Below are positions 1-8,499 of a stretch of 50,923 nt of DNA, piece after piece. Made by a program: the position numbers and the translations under genes. The notes beneath the pieces are model-generated. The model made no database searches. It was not told the DNA's origin and worked only from the letters and a program-made list of their open reading frames with translations. The DNA lies in assembly GCF_001552175.1 (NCBI RefSeq), contig NZ_BCQR01000082.1:1-50923 (forward strand), in the 5' to 3' direction. The stretch comes from Actinomadura kijaniata NBRC 14229. Its GTDB lineage: Bacteria > Actinomycetota > Actinomycetes > Streptosporangiales > Streptosporangiaceae. Positions within the stretch are counted from its first letter, which is position 1, and every line of letters starts with the position of its first letter.

Positions 1-361
1 TGCGCTTGACGAGCGCGCGGTTGCCGGCGACGTTCTGCCCCAGCATGAAGAAGGTGGCGGGCACCTTCGCCTTGCGCAGGTCGTCCAGCAGTCGCTTGGT
101 GTGCTTGCCGGGCCCGTCGTCGAAGGTCAGCGCCACGCACTTGACCTTCGCGCAGTCGACCTTCCTCGCCGCGGCCGCCGTGACCTCGGTGGTCTCCGGA
201 GTGCTCTCCGCCGCGGCCGGCGCGGCAACGGTCGGCGCCCCCGCGCGGCTGTCGTCCGGCCCCTTCGTCGCGGCCAGGGCGGGCGCGCCCGCCGCCGTCA
301 ACGCCCCGGCCGCCAGCGCCCCCGCCGCCACCAGTGCCGCCGCCGATCTCACACGTTTCAT
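1..361 (-). CDS. Polysaccharide deacetylase (NodB domain), secreted; 3' end outside window
   Basis: The reading frame starts at the ATG at 359-361 and runs off the left edge, so only about 120 N-terminal residues are visible. They begin with a basic, Ala-rich signal peptide (MKRVRSAAALVAAGALAAG, probable cleavage after APALA), then an Ala/Thr/Glu-rich linker. The NodB domain then opens with the metal-binding motif LTFDDGP and continues with a typical ATFFMLGQ strand. The family removes acetyl or related groups from cell-wall or extracellular polysaccharide outside the membrane. The second Asp of TFDD is a metal ligand in the family. The remaining motifs (HxxxH and later) lie beyond the edge, so activity cannot be judged. 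The gene reads outward, away from the rest of the window. Confidence 0.85.
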   Translation of the reverse strand, partial: MKRVRSAAALVAAGALAAGALTAAGAPALAATKGPDDSRAGAPTVAAPAAAESTPETTEVTAAAARKVDCAKVKCVALTFDDGPGKHTKRLLDDLRKAKVPATFFMLGQNVAGNRALVKR

Positions 362-1054
362 CAGACCCCATTTTTCGTGTTTGTCGGACATGACCTGCAT
401 AGGGGATCACTGATGGCGCATCTGATCAAGTCGGGCGGGAGGAACGGCGCCTTGACACCGAAAACCCTGCTCGCCAGGGGCCGGTGAGCGGTCGGCGCTC
501 GCTCGGACCGGCCCGTCAGCCGGGCTCACCACGGACAAGCCGCACCGCCGAAGTGCGCCCGTTCAGCGGGTCCTCGCAGAAGAACCACACCGGAGTTCGA
601 TATCGGGCATGTGAACGTGGCCGGTTCGGGTCAGTCGGCTGATCCCGCTGGAGGAGCGCAAGGACATCAGCGGCCGCTGAACGTGGGCTCCACTCGGGGT
701 CGCGCCACATTCCCTGCCCCAACCCGCCGAGGAATCGAATGCCGGGTTCGTCGAGTTGTGAGATGCCGGTGGTGCCGGTATAGGCGGCGAACTGCTCCCG
801 TACCGGGCGTGCCTCGCCGGTGTGACCGCGCAGAACTCGACCATCATCAATACGGTGACGCTCTGCGTGCGCTGACCGGCGCTGGTTCCGAGATAGGTGC
901 AGTACGAACTCAACGGCCGGTTGGGGCGGGGCGGTGTGCCCATTGAGACGAGCCGCCGCACCCGACTTCGATGACGGGCCCCAGGGCCGGTCCGCGTTGA
1001 GGCCCGCCCTACGACAAGATCGCCGATGGGCGTCCACGCCCTTGCCGGACGGTT
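362..1054. other. Intergenic stretch without a confident gene, possibly decayed coding sequence
   Basis: About 690 bp between the deacetylase start and the next stop. Several frames are open, but their third-position GC is much lower than in neighbouring genes and no domain is recognisable. Two pieces look protein-like: a minus frame ending at 516 (tail RTPVWFFCEDPLNGRTS) and a short plus frame ending near 680 (LIPLEERKDISGR). They are mutually exclusive over part of their length. This is most simply a relic of lost genes; no function is assigned. Confidence 0.4.
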
Positions 1055-1501
1055 TCAGGCGATCCCCGTGACGTACGGGCTGCAGGTGCTCGAAAGGATC
1101 GAGCCGCCCTCCGCCGCGCACACCTTGAACCTGATCCTGCTGCCTTCCGGCATGTGCAGGATCCACTGCTTCTGGGTGGTGTTGCCGGTGGTGACCGTGC
1201 CGTAGTACGGCCCGATGTTCTCCAGGTCGTAGCGATAGTTGACGACGACGACGGAGTGCCCGTCGCCCGACAGGTCCATGAGGGTGAGACCCTCGGTGCC
1301 GTCACCCATCTCGGAGACGAAGAACCCTCCGCAGGCGCTCTTGGAGTAGCCGTCGGGGGAACTGTAGGTCTTCTCGCAGTAGGCGTGGGCGTCCTGCGCC
1401 GCGAAGGCGGTCCCGGCGTTGAAGGCGATGAGGGTCGTGACAGCGGTGGCGGTGACGGCCATACGGCTCAGGATCTTCTGCACGTTGTGATCATCGATCA
1501 T
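1055..1501 (-). CDS. Small secreted hypothetical protein with four cysteines
   Basis: A 148-residue protein from the ATG at 1499-1501; an in-frame GTG six codons in (about 1483) is an equally possible start because no clear ribosome site precedes either. The N-terminus is a signal peptide with a hydrophobic core (MAVTATAVTTLIAFNAGTAFA, residues about 14-34). The mature part of about 110 residues has four cysteines (AYCEK, SACGG, KVCAA, SSTCS), consistent with two disulphides, and ends in a beta-rich segment. I recognise no family. It is similar in plan (signal peptide, about 110 mature residues, four Cys) to the protein at 9708-10142, though the sequences do not obviously align. It is probably exported to the cell surface or medium. 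Confidence 0.65.
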   Translation of the reverse strand: MIDDHNVQKILSRMAVTATAVTTLIAFNAGTAFAAQDAHAYCEKTYSSPDGYSKSACGGFFVSEMGDGTEGLTLMDLSGDGHSVVVVNYRYDLENIGPYYGTVTTGNTTQKQWILHMPEGSRIRFKVCAAEGGSILSSTCSPYVTGIA

Positions 1502-1994
1502 GCGGAGCCGGAGCGAACCGGCGGCTCTGCATAGGGCCGTCCGAGCGATTTTGTGAGCTTTGGCCCGGTTCGAGTGGTCCGTGGCATCGGAGGCGACAGG
1601 CATCATGCCGGGCGTGATCTTTCTGGAGGACCGGCTGCGGCGGGCCGCGCACCGGCATCTCCCCTCGGCGGTGGCCGACGGCCGCATCGGCGCGGGCGGG
1701 GCCACCCGCTGGAACGACTCCCCCAGCTCGCCACGGTCGGTCCGACGAGCTCTCACCCATCAAGACACGGTCTAAGCCGCCAAGGGCAACGTGGTGAAGG
1801 CGCGCATCGGCGGATCGGCGTTGCCGGCTGCGTGGCCGCGCCGGCGACGGCCGCCGAGAAGGCGTGCGGGGCGGGGCATCGAGCAGCAGGGATGCTGCGG
1901 ACGTGCCGGTGCCCACCGGCTTTCCGTGTCTTCATCGTCGTCGTGTCGATCGTGTGGGGTGAGGTGTTCGGCGCGTGTGGTGCCGGACCGGATC
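1502..1994. other. Intergenic, no confident gene; weak hairpin at 1905-1920
   Basis: Frames are open on both strands because of GC content, but none has a recognisable domain or a convincing start. The perfect 6-bp stem GCCGGT/ACCGGC at 1905-1920, followed by TTT, lies about 75 bp past the stop of the small membrane protein and could be a weak terminator. Confidence 0.35.
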
Positions 1995-2162
1995 TCACTG
2001 GTCGTCGTCCGGCGGGGTCAGGGCTGCGCGTAGGTGATGCAGGGCGGTGAGGACGGGGACGCAGGCGTGGAGGAACTCGCTGAGCGCCTGGGGCAGGCGG
2101 GCGGCGGCGGTCAGGATGACGGTGAGGGCGCCGATGAGCGCCAGGATCTCGGTGACTGTCAT
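1995..2162 (-). CDS. 55-residue membrane peptide, divergent from the NACHT gene
   Basis: The frame starts at the ATG at 2160-2162 (residues MTVTEILALIGALTVILTAA) and ends PPDDDQ. The N-terminal 20 residues form one hydrophobic segment; a second, more amphipathic helix (LSEFLHACVPVLTALHHLRAAL) follows, then a short acidic tail. The start lies 144 bp from the start of the XRE-NACHT protein on the opposite strand, so the two share one control region. No family is recognised. The pairing of a tiny membrane protein with a large NACHT ATPase carrying its own membrane domain suggests a functional link (effector, sensor or inhibitor), but this is inference from position only. A longer upstream in-frame start at 2288 exists but would overlap the NACHT leader. 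Confidence 0.55.
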   Translation of the reverse strand: MTVTEILALIGALTVILTAAARLPQALSEFLHACVPVLTALHHLRAALTPPDDDQ

Positions 2163-2305
2163 GGGTCCAGGGTGGAAGGCGGTGCTGTCTGGCCGCATCC
2201 GGTCGATGACGGTTTGTGGGAAAACGCAGGTGGATGGTGCTGTTCGGCCTACGTTGCCGAACGAACCGAAGGGCAGACCGAACGACACTGACGAGGAATC
2301 GCTGG

Positions 2306-4879
2306 ATGACGACGACCGATCCGCGGCACATCACCACCCGGGCCGAGCTGCAGGCCGCGCTGGAAGCGTTGTACGAGCAGCGTGGGCTCAGCTACAACGA
2401 GCTGGCGGCCCGGACCGATCGGAGCCCGGCGACCCTGCATGCCTTGGTGAAGGGGAAGAGCTTTCCCCGGTGGCCGACGTTGCGGGAGTTCTTGGTCGTC
2501 TGCGGGGTTCCCGAGGGTGCGCTCGGCGTCTGGCACGCGGCGCACCGGCGGGCCGAGCGGGCCGGGGAGCCCGGACGGGATCCGCGGATGGAACGGGCCC
2601 GCGCCGAAGGGTTGGTGCCGCTGCCCGGCCTGGGCGACGAACCGGTCGGCGCGCCCGTCGGCCTCCATGAGCCGGATCCGCGCCGCAGTCGGGTCCGGCG
2701 CGCCGTGTGGACCGTGCTCGCCGTAGTGGTCATGGTGCTGCCGGGCCGCCGCGGGAACATCGGCGAGCTGCGGCGCAGGCGCATGCTGTTGAGGGTGCGC
2801 CGCACGATGGAGCGCATCGTGCGGGACGCCGAGACGCCGCGTTACATCACGCCCCGGTTCGTGCTGGCGCGAGAGCAGCCCGTCTCCGGCGCCCGACGCC
2901 GTTCCCGCAGTGTCCGCCGCGCCGAACCGGTGCTGGTGCCTACTGACGAGACCGACATCCGGCAGCTATATGAGAAGGCCGATGAAGAACTGGTCGTGTT
3001 GGGTACGGCCGGCATGGGCAAGACCGTCCAGCTGGCCAGGCTGACCCATGCGCTGGCCACCGAGGCTCTGGCCGAGACGGAGCGCTCGGGGCCGTCGGCG
3101 GGACCGATCCCGGTCTACCTGAACCTGTCGTCCTACCGGAGCCAGCCGCTGGAGGAGTGGATGGCCGCGGAGGTCGGCCGGTTCTACAACGGCGTGCCCG
3201 AGCGGCTGGTGCGGTCCTGGCTGGCTGCGGACCTGCTGGTGCCGATCTTCGACGGGCTGGACCAGGTGCCCGCGGCGCACCGCGGCGAGTGCGTCCGGCG
3301 GCTGCGCCGGCTGCGCGAGTCGTGCGCCGGGATCGTCGTGGGCTGCCGGTACGAGGAGCTGCCGTTGGCCCGCACGATCGACGCCGTGCTCTACGTTCAG
3401 GTCGCCGCGCCGAGCAGGGAGCAGGTCCAGGACTACCTGCTGGCCGACACCGAGGCCCTGGCCGACGTGCACGCCGCGCTGCAGGCCGACTCCGACCTGT
3501 GGCCGCTGCTGCAGTCGCCGCTGATGCTCAACGTCATCCACGGCGCCTATGCGGGCCGCACCGCCGTCGCCCTGCGCGAGCCCGGCCGCGACAACCACGA
3601 CCGGCAGGGCCTCATCCTGGACGCCTACCTGCGCCGCCGGCTGCTGGACGACCCGCCCGCCGGCCGCCGCGGCGGTCCGCGTCAGGCGCTGGCCTGGCTG
3701 ACCTGGTTGGCGCGCACCCTCACCGACCGCGGCGAGGAGATCCTGTACCTGGACCGCCTGGACCTGGACTGGTTGTCGGCGCGGCAGCAGATCGTCACCC
3801 GCGTCATCAACATCCAGACACCGCTGCTGCTCGGCGGCGCGTTGGTGCTGGCCTGGCTGGCCGCGTTCGTGGCCCACGGGGACCTGTCCACCAGCCTCGG
3901 TGACGCCGCTCTGCTCTGGCTGGTCACCATGGTGGTGACGACCGTCCAGGCCGTCACCGCCGAGAACCTCGACGAGGCCATGCCCGCCAGGACCGCCACG
4001 TTGGCGCGGCTGCCCGTCAAGGTCGCGGCGAACCTGCCGATGATCCTGCTGGGCGCCGTCGTGCTGAGCGTCGTCGACTGGCACGCGCCGGGGATCGTGG
4101 TGGTGGCACTGGGCTGGGCGTGGATGCAGTTCACCAGCACCGAGGACATGTTCCGGCCGACCTTGCGTCCGGTCGAGGACATCCGGTGGACGTGGCGGCC
4201 CCGGGAGTGGATCATCGCCTCCACCCCGGGCCGGAACCTGGCCATGCGGACCCTCATCTCGTTCGCCCTGGTGACCGTGCTCAGTGCCCTGTGCATGTAC
4301 CTGGTGGGCCGTCTGTTCCCCGAGCCCGGCTGGTTGCCGCTGGTCGCCGCGCTGCTGCTGTGGAACGTCTACGTCTTCGGCAACGGTTTCGAGTCGTCCC
4401 TGCGCGACCGGCGTCCGCGCCCCAACGAGGGCATTCGCCGCTCGGTGCGCTTCGCGCTGGTCCACGGCGCCCTGACCGCTTTGGCCGTGACGGGGTCACT
4501 GTCGGCCTTGGTCCTGCTGGCAGTCCCAGACGCCAACGTGCACACCGCTTGGCTGGTCGCGGGGTTCCTCGGCTCCCTCTACGGCCTGGCCCGCGGTCTT
4601 CGTTACGGTGGCCTGGCGGTCGTGCAGCACTGGGCGGTCCGGGCCCACCTCTCCCGCCAGGGGCACATTCCCCGGCGTTATCTGCGGTTCCTGACCGACT
4701 GCGAACGGCGCATCATCTTGCGCCGCCTCGACAGCGGCTACTCGTTCCACCACCGCCTCATCCAGGACCACCTGTCCGCCGACCCCGACGCCCTGGCCCG
4801 CCGCCTGGGTCTCGGCACCGGTCCTGGCATCGACCCCGACACTGACCGACAGGCCAGCGCGGCCACCCCGGCCTCATGA
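2306..4879 (+). CDS. XRE-type HTH - NACHT NTPase - multi-TM STAND protein
   Basis: An 857-residue protein. The ATG at 2306 was chosen because GAGGA at 2293-2297 sits 8 nt upstream; the frame is open further upstream. Domain order: XRE helix-turn-helix (about 13-65, with YNELAARTDRSPATLHALVKG); a single hydrophobic segment (about 132-146); NACHT NTPase with Walker A GTAGMGKT (233-240) and Walker B LLVPIFDGLDQ (310-320); helical middle; then about six to eight transmembrane segments (about 515-730); and a C-terminal cytoplasmic piece ending in FHHRLIQDHLS, a tail seen in actinobacterial NACHT proteins. STAND NTPases switch oligomeric state on sensing a ligand, and several bacterial NACHT proteins defend against phage (known for the class). 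Here DNA binding, NTPase and membrane domains sit in one chain. Function is inferred, not shown. It ends in front of the 62-bp palindrome at 4929. Confidence 0.85.
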   Translation: MTTTDPRHITTRAELQAALEALYEQRGLSYNELAARTDRSPATLHALVKGKSFPRWPTLREFLVVCGVPEGALGVWHAAHRRAERAGEPGRDPRMERARAEGLVPLPGLGDEPVGAPVGLHEPDPRRSRVRRAVWTVLAVVVMVLPGRRGNIGELRRRRMLLRVRRTMERIVRDAETPRYITPRFVLAREQPVSGARRRSRSVRRAEPVLVPTDETDIRQLYEKADEELVVLGTAGMGKTVQLARLTHALATEALAETERSGPSAGPIPVYLNLSSYRSQPLEEWMAAEVGRFYNGVPERLVRSWLAADLLVPIFDGLDQVPAAHRGECVRRLRRLRESCAGIVVGCRYEELPLARTIDAVLYVQVAAPSREQVQDYLLADTEALADVHAALQADSDLWPLLQSPLMLNVIHGAYAGRTAVALREPGRDNHDRQGLILDAYLRRRLLDDPPAGRRGGPRQALAWLTWLARTLTDRGEEILYLDRLDLDWLSARQQIVTRVINIQTPLLLGGALVLAWLAAFVAHGDLSTSLGDAALLWLVTMVVTTVQAVTAENLDEAMPARTATLARLPVKVAANLPMILLGAVVLSVVDWHAPGIVVVALGWAWMQFTSTEDMFRPTLRPVEDIRWTWRPREWIIASTPGRNLAMRTLISFALVTVLSALCMYLVGRLFPEPGWLPLVAALLLWNVYVFGNGFESSLRDRRPRPNEGIRRSVRFALVHGALTALAVTGSLSALVLLAVPDANVHTAWLVAGFLGSLYGLARGLRYGGLAVVQHWAVRAHLSRQGHIPRRYLRFLTDCERRIILRRLDSGYSFHHRLIQDHLSADPDALARRLGLGTGPGIDPDTDRQASAATPAS

Positions 4880-4928
4880 ACGGCTGGGCGGACACCCCCT
4901 GCGGAGGTATCAGGATCCGCCGGAATCC

Positions 4929-4990
4929 GGCCCCTTGTGCCCCACCGGCCCGGCGGGCGCGCCCGCCGGGCCGGTGGGGCACAAGGGGCC
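4929..4990. terminator. 62-bp perfect palindrome, probable bidirectional terminator
   Basis: Positions 4929-4990 read identically on both strands (left half GGCCCCTTGTGCCCCACCGG and onward, centre GGGCGCGCCC). In RNA this forms a stem of nearly 30 pairs. It lies between the convergent NACHT gene (ends 4879) and methyltransferase gene (ends 5070), the expected place for a shared terminator. There is no T-tract, as is common in high-GC actinobacteria. A protein-binding or cruciform role cannot be excluded. Confidence 0.75.
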
Positions 4991-5069
4991 CACGAGTCAC
5001 GAGACCCACGTCCATGGTCGAAGCAGCGGACGATGGAGCCGACGACCAGGACCGTGAGCCCGAAGGCCA

Positions 5070-5870
5070 TCAGGGCTTGCGGCCGACGCCGCCTGTCATG
5101 AAGCGGACATCGATGGTGCTGGCGTCCAGGACGGGCTCGTCGGGGCGCCAGAGCGGGAGCGGGACGAGGCCGGGCGGCAGGATGTCCAGGCCGTCGAAGA
5201 AGGCGGCCAGTTCGGCGGGGGTACGGACGCGGCCGGTGCCCAACTGCTCCAGGAGCTGCTTTTCCAGCGCGACGGACTCGGGGGCGTCGCCCAGACGGGT
5301 GAAGTTGGTGATGAAGAAGAAGGAGCCGCTGGGCACCGCGTCCCGCAGGGTCTGAACGATCCGGCCGGGTTCCTCCTCGTCGGCCAGGTGGTGCAGGATG
5401 CCGACGAGCATCACGCAGACGGGCCGGTCGAAGTCGATGAGCTCGCGAACCTCCGGACGGCCCAGCAGGGCACCGGGCTGGCGGATGTCAGCGGTCACCA
5501 CGGTGGTGTTGGCGTTGTCGGCCAGGATCGCGCGGCCGTGGGCCAGCACGATCGGGTCGATGTCGACGTACACCACGTGGGCCTGGGGATTGACCTCCTG
5601 GGCGACCTCATGGGTGTTGCGGACGGTCGGCAATCCCGACCCCAGGTCCAGGAACTGGGTGATCCCCTCCTCCGCGGCGAGGTAGCGGACGACGCGGTGC
5701 AACATCGCGCGGTTGTGCAGGGCGATGTCCCGCAACTCCGGCATGATCGCGAGACTGGCCTCGGCCACGGCCCGGTCCACCGCGTAATTGTCCTTGCCGC
5801 CGAGCATCACGTCATAGACGCGCGCCGCGGTCGGAACACCGGTGGGGATCTGCGGGGACGACTCGACCAT
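5070..5870 (-). CDS. SAM-dependent methyltransferase, PF04672 (DUF574) family
   Basis: A 266-residue protein. The ATG at 5868-5870 was preferred over the GTG at 5876 because a GAGGT ribosome site lies just upstream of it. The N-terminus carries the family signature (ARVYDVMLGGKDNYAVDR), then a Rossmann SAM-binding loop (FLDLGSGLPTVRNTHE), an acidic ribose-binding strand end (VVYVDIDP) and a later ILHHLAD segment. PF04672 proteins are abundant in Streptomyces and relatives; most have no known substrate, some methylate small molecules. The full family length is present. It converges on the NACHT gene and is divergent from the YwqG-like gene. No substrate is proposed. Confidence 0.88.
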   Translation of the reverse strand: MVESSPQIPTGVPTAARVYDVMLGGKDNYAVDRAVAEASLAIMPELRDIALHNRAMLHRVVRYLAAEEGITQFLDLGSGLPTVRNTHEVAQEVNPQAHVVYVDIDPIVLAHGRAILADNANTTVVTADIRQPGALLGRPEVRELIDFDRPVCVMLVGILHHLADEEEPGRIVQTLRDAVPSGSFFFITNFTRLGDAPESVALEKQLLEQLGTGRVRTPAELAAFFDGLDILPPGLVPLPLWRPDEPVLDASTIDVRFMTGGVGRKP

Positions 5871-5991
5871 ATGCACCTCAAGCCTCAGAAAGATCTTGTG
5901 CGCATCCTAGCCTCGCCGAGTCGCCCAGGATGCGAAACCCCCTACCCCGCAGGCTTTCCGACTCTCGGAGGGATGTGCTGGGATACCGTGC

Positions 5992-6783
5992 ATGGATCAG
6001 CAGTCGCAGATCGCCTTCGTCCGTGCGGTGTGCGTGGAGTTCCTCGGTGAGCACCTGGGGTCTCAGCTGACCGCGCTGGCCAGACCTGGATTCGGTCTCA
6101 GCCCGGCCGGTGGTTCCCGTCCGGCGGCGGGACGCAGTCGACTGGGCGGCCCGGCCCTTCTGGACCCGGGCACGCCGTGGCCGTACGAGGACGACCTGCC
6201 CCTCAACCTGTACGCAGTGCTCGACACCGACGAACTCGCACCATGGCTCGGGGACGAACTCCCCATCCGGCCAGGTCTGCTCAACTTCTTCGGCATCGAC
6301 CATCTCCAGGTCTGTCAGATCATCCCCGCGGACCCGGCAAGAGCCATCGAGGTCACACCACCCGACACTGTCCCCTTCGCGACCGTTGCGCTGCACGCCG
6401 AACCGTGCCTGACGCTGCCCGACCCATGGTGGGGCGCGACGCTGGAGCATTTCATCGAAGGGTTCGGCCTGGACCCGGGCCCTGACCTCACCGGCATCTG
6501 CGACCCGAGTGAGCAGGTGACCGAACTGTTCGCCGGAGACTTCCCGGGCCAGCACTACCCGACATCGGGCGACCTGGACCAAGCCTTCGGCTGGCCGCCC
6601 TCGGTCCAGCCCGGCCCTCCGCTCCCAGACCTCCAGGGCGAGTACACCCACCTCCTCCGGCTCTCCAGCAACCTGGGCGACTGGGAGTTCGCCGAGGGAG
6701 GTTCGCTGCACTTCCTCATCCCCAGGCAGGCGCTGCGCGACGGACACTTCCAGCAGGCGGTCATCGCTCTGGACGATGGGTAG
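5992..6783 (+). CDS. YwqG-like (DUF1963-type) protein
   Basis: A 263-residue soluble protein starting at ATG 5992. Other nearby ATG/GTG triplets are out of frame and no strong ribosome site is seen. The motif GGPALLDPGTPWP and a later ATVALHAEP/FGWPPSVQ section resemble the YwqG/DUF1963 fold, in which a conserved 'G(G)xPxxxxxxxWP' strand is followed by a small-protein beta scaffold and a final 'LLQLxS....WGDxG.L.F.I' block; here that block reads HLLRLSSNLGDWEFAEGG then LHFLIP. The biochemical role of the family is unknown. It is not coupled to a neighbour; the IS30 element lies just downstream and does not break the frame. Confidence 0.7.
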   Translation: MDQQSQIAFVRAVCVEFLGEHLGSQLTALARPGFGLSPAGGSRPAAGRSRLGGPALLDPGTPWPYEDDLPLNLYAVLDTDELAPWLGDELPIRPGLLNFFGIDHLQVCQIIPADPARAIEVTPPDTVPFATVALHAEPCLTLPDPWWGATLEHFIEGFGLDPGPDLTGICDPSEQVTELFAGDFPGQHYPTSGDLDQAFGWPPSVQPGPPLPDLQGEYTHLLRLSSNLGDWEFAEGGSLHFLIPRQALRDGHFQQAVIALDDG

Positions 6784-6845
6784 AGAAACCGGCTCGGAGT
6801 GGGGCCGACTCTCACCCGAACATGAACCCGCTTCCCTGGGGTGGG

Positions 6846-8172
6846 GCCACTTCTCGCTGGGCAGATTCCAGCGATCTTCGCAACACGGGTCATTCGCCTG
6901 TTGCGAAGAGTTCTGCGGGGGTCTGCCAGCCGAGGATCTTGCGGGGGCGGCTGTTGAGTTGGGCGGCGACGGCGTCGAGCTGTTCGGGGGTGTAGGACGA
7001 CAGGTCGGTGCCCTTCGGGAAGTACTGGCGGAGCAGTCCGTTGGTGTTCTCGTTCGAGCCGCGCTGCCAGGGGCTGGCCGGATCGCAGAAGTAGACGGGA
7101 ATGCCGGTGACGGCGGTGAACTCGTCGTGCCGACTCATCTCGCTGCCCTGATCCCAGGTGAGTGAGCGGGCGAGGTCGCGCGGCAGGCCGGCGAAGGTCT
7201 CGATGAGGGCGTCGCGGACGTGCTCGGAGGACTTGCCGTCGGCCAGGTGCAGCAGCATGACGTAGCGGGTGGTGCGATCGACCAGGGTGCCGATCGCTGA
7301 GCGGCTGCTCTGCCCGACGATGAGATCACCTTCCCAATGGCCGGCGATCTGGCGGTCGTCGATGTCGGCGGGCCGTTGGTGGATGAGTTTGCCGGGGTCG
7401 ATGAAGCGGGTGGCGCGCTGGTCCTCGCGGCGTCGGCGGCGCCGCGCTTGGCGGCCGGTCCGCAAGGTGCCGGGCTGCCGCTCCAGGCCGCCGCGCCAGG
7501 ACAGGTAGATCGCCTGGTAGATGGTCTCGTGCGCGAGGTGCCGGTCGGGCTCGTCGGGAAAGGCGATGCGCAGGTCCTGGCTGATCTGTTCCGGGCTCCA
7601 CCGCTGGTCGAGGCGCTGCTGGATGTAGGTCTTCAGCTCCGGATCGCGCCGGACCTTCCCCTCCTTCGACCGCGCCCGCCGGACCGCCGCCCGTCGTTCA
7701 GCACGGAACGGGTGGTACTTGCCCGTCCGTTCGTCGCTGTTGCGACGAATCTCGCGGCTGATCGTGGCAGGGCTGCGCTCCAGCTCCCGCGCGATCGCGC
7801 GCAACGAGGTCCCAGCGCGAAGCATGTCGGCGATGACGATGCGCTCGTCCTCGGACAGGAACCGCGGTGAGATGGCCCCGCCGTCAGGCTGCTCGGTGAT
7901 CGGCGCGTAGACGCGGACGTTCCCGGCCCGGTCGACGATCTTCCGTCCGTACCTCCACCGGTTGCCGGTCTTGCGGTTGATACCCAGCTCCCGGCACGCG
8001 GCCGAGTTGCTCATCCCCTGCGACATGAGCCGAAGGTATTGATCACGTTTGTCCGCCAGCGGGGCGGGTCCACGCTGTTTAGGCCGCCGATACGGCTCGG
8101 TCATTGCAACATCCCTGGGCCGGGTGTTGCGACGTGATCTAGAACCTAAGCTGAAGTGGAGCCGGAAGTGGC
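6846..8172. mobile_element. IS30-family insertion sequence (ends approximate)
   Basis: One transposase gene lies between candidate terminal inverted repeats. Two sets are visible: an inner pair TCGCAACAC (6878-6886) and GTGTTGCGA (8124-8132), and an outer pair GCCACTTC (6846-6853) and GAAGTGGC (8165-8172) whose next bases (..GCT/AGC..) also match. The true end could be either, so the length is about 1.25-1.33 kb. GATCT occurs beside both inner ends (6873-6877, 8136-8140) but is offset on the right, so a target duplication is uncertain. Around the left inner end CTTCGCAACA and TGTTGCGAAG (6876-6908) form a stem across the transposase stop codon. Confidence 0.7.
6890..8104 (-). CDS. IS30-family transposase
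   Basis: A 404-residue protein from the ATG at 8102-8104, preceded by an AGGGA ribosome site. The N-terminal half holds two helix-turn-helix stretches (residues about 25-45, AACRELGINRKTGNRWR; and about 80-110, TSLRAIARELERSPATISREI). The C-terminal integrase-type core has the DDE triad of the family: HWEGDLIVG (first D), LTWDQGSEM (second D) and the classic SPWQRGSNENTNGLLRQYFP (E in NEN). It ends NSRPRKILGWQTPAE, as in full-length IS30 transposases. The frame is intact, so the copy may still be active. It cuts and joins element ends during transposition. It sits between the YwqG-like gene and a small membrane gene and interrupts no recognisable frame. Confidence 0.95.
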   Translation of the reverse strand: MTEPYRRPKQRGPAPLADKRDQYLRLMSQGMSNSAACRELGINRKTGNRWRYGRKIVDRAGNVRVYAPITEQPDGGAISPRFLSEDERIVIADMLRAGTSLRAIARELERSPATISREIRRNSDERTGKYHPFRAERRAAVRRARSKEGKVRRDPELKTYIQQRLDQRWSPEQISQDLRIAFPDEPDRHLAHETIYQAIYLSWRGGLERQPGTLRTGRQARRRRRREDQRATRFIDPGKLIHQRPADIDDRQIAGHWEGDLIVGQSSRSAIGTLVDRTTRYVMLLHLADGKSSEHVRDALIETFAGLPRDLARSLTWDQGSEMSRHDEFTAVTGIPVYFCDPASPWQRGSNENTNGLLRQYFPKGTDLSSYTPEQLDAVAAQLNSRPRKILGWQTPAELFATGE

Positions 8173-8268
8173 GCGTGGAACCACCGGCCACCACCCCGCT
8201 GTCGCCACGCGGACCCATGTTCAGCCCCTAGCGTCTGACCACCACGATCACTCCAGGGGTGGACAGCC

Positions 8269-8499
8269 GTGCCGTCTGGGAACCGTCGGGATCGCGCCGC
8301 CGCAGCACTGCTCGCGGTGCCGTCCGCGGTGTGGGCTGCGGTGCTGTCAGCGCTGGCAGGTTACGTCGCGTCCGCCGACCAGCGTGGCATGGTGCTCACC
8401 CTGCTCGCCCTCACCGCTGGCGTGCCGGTGCTGGCCGCTTCGAAAAAGGCCCATCACTCCTCGGAGCTTGTCAGGATTCCTCGCCGGTGGACGGGATGA
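8269..8499 (+). CDS. Small two-TM membrane protein
   Basis: A 76-residue protein from GTG 8269, with a purine-rich AGGGGTGG about 7 nt upstream. Two hydrophobic stretches (AALLAVPSAVWAAVLSALAG and MVLTLLALTAGVPVLAA) predict two membrane helices joined by a short loop (YVASADQRG). The last dozen residues overlap the 3' end of the opposite-strand WD40 gene by 29 bp. It lies about 100 bp from the IS30 end, which may have displaced its original promoter. No family is recognised. Confidence 0.5.
   Translation: MPSGNRRDRAAAALLAVPSAVWAAVLSALAGYVASADQRGMVLTLLALTAGVPVLAASKKAHHSSELVRIPRRWTG

Noticed and set aside
2966..4465. Minus-strand frame of 499 codons opposite the NACHT gene
   Set aside because: Gln/Gly/His-rich, no domain; antisense shadow of the NACHT coding sequence.
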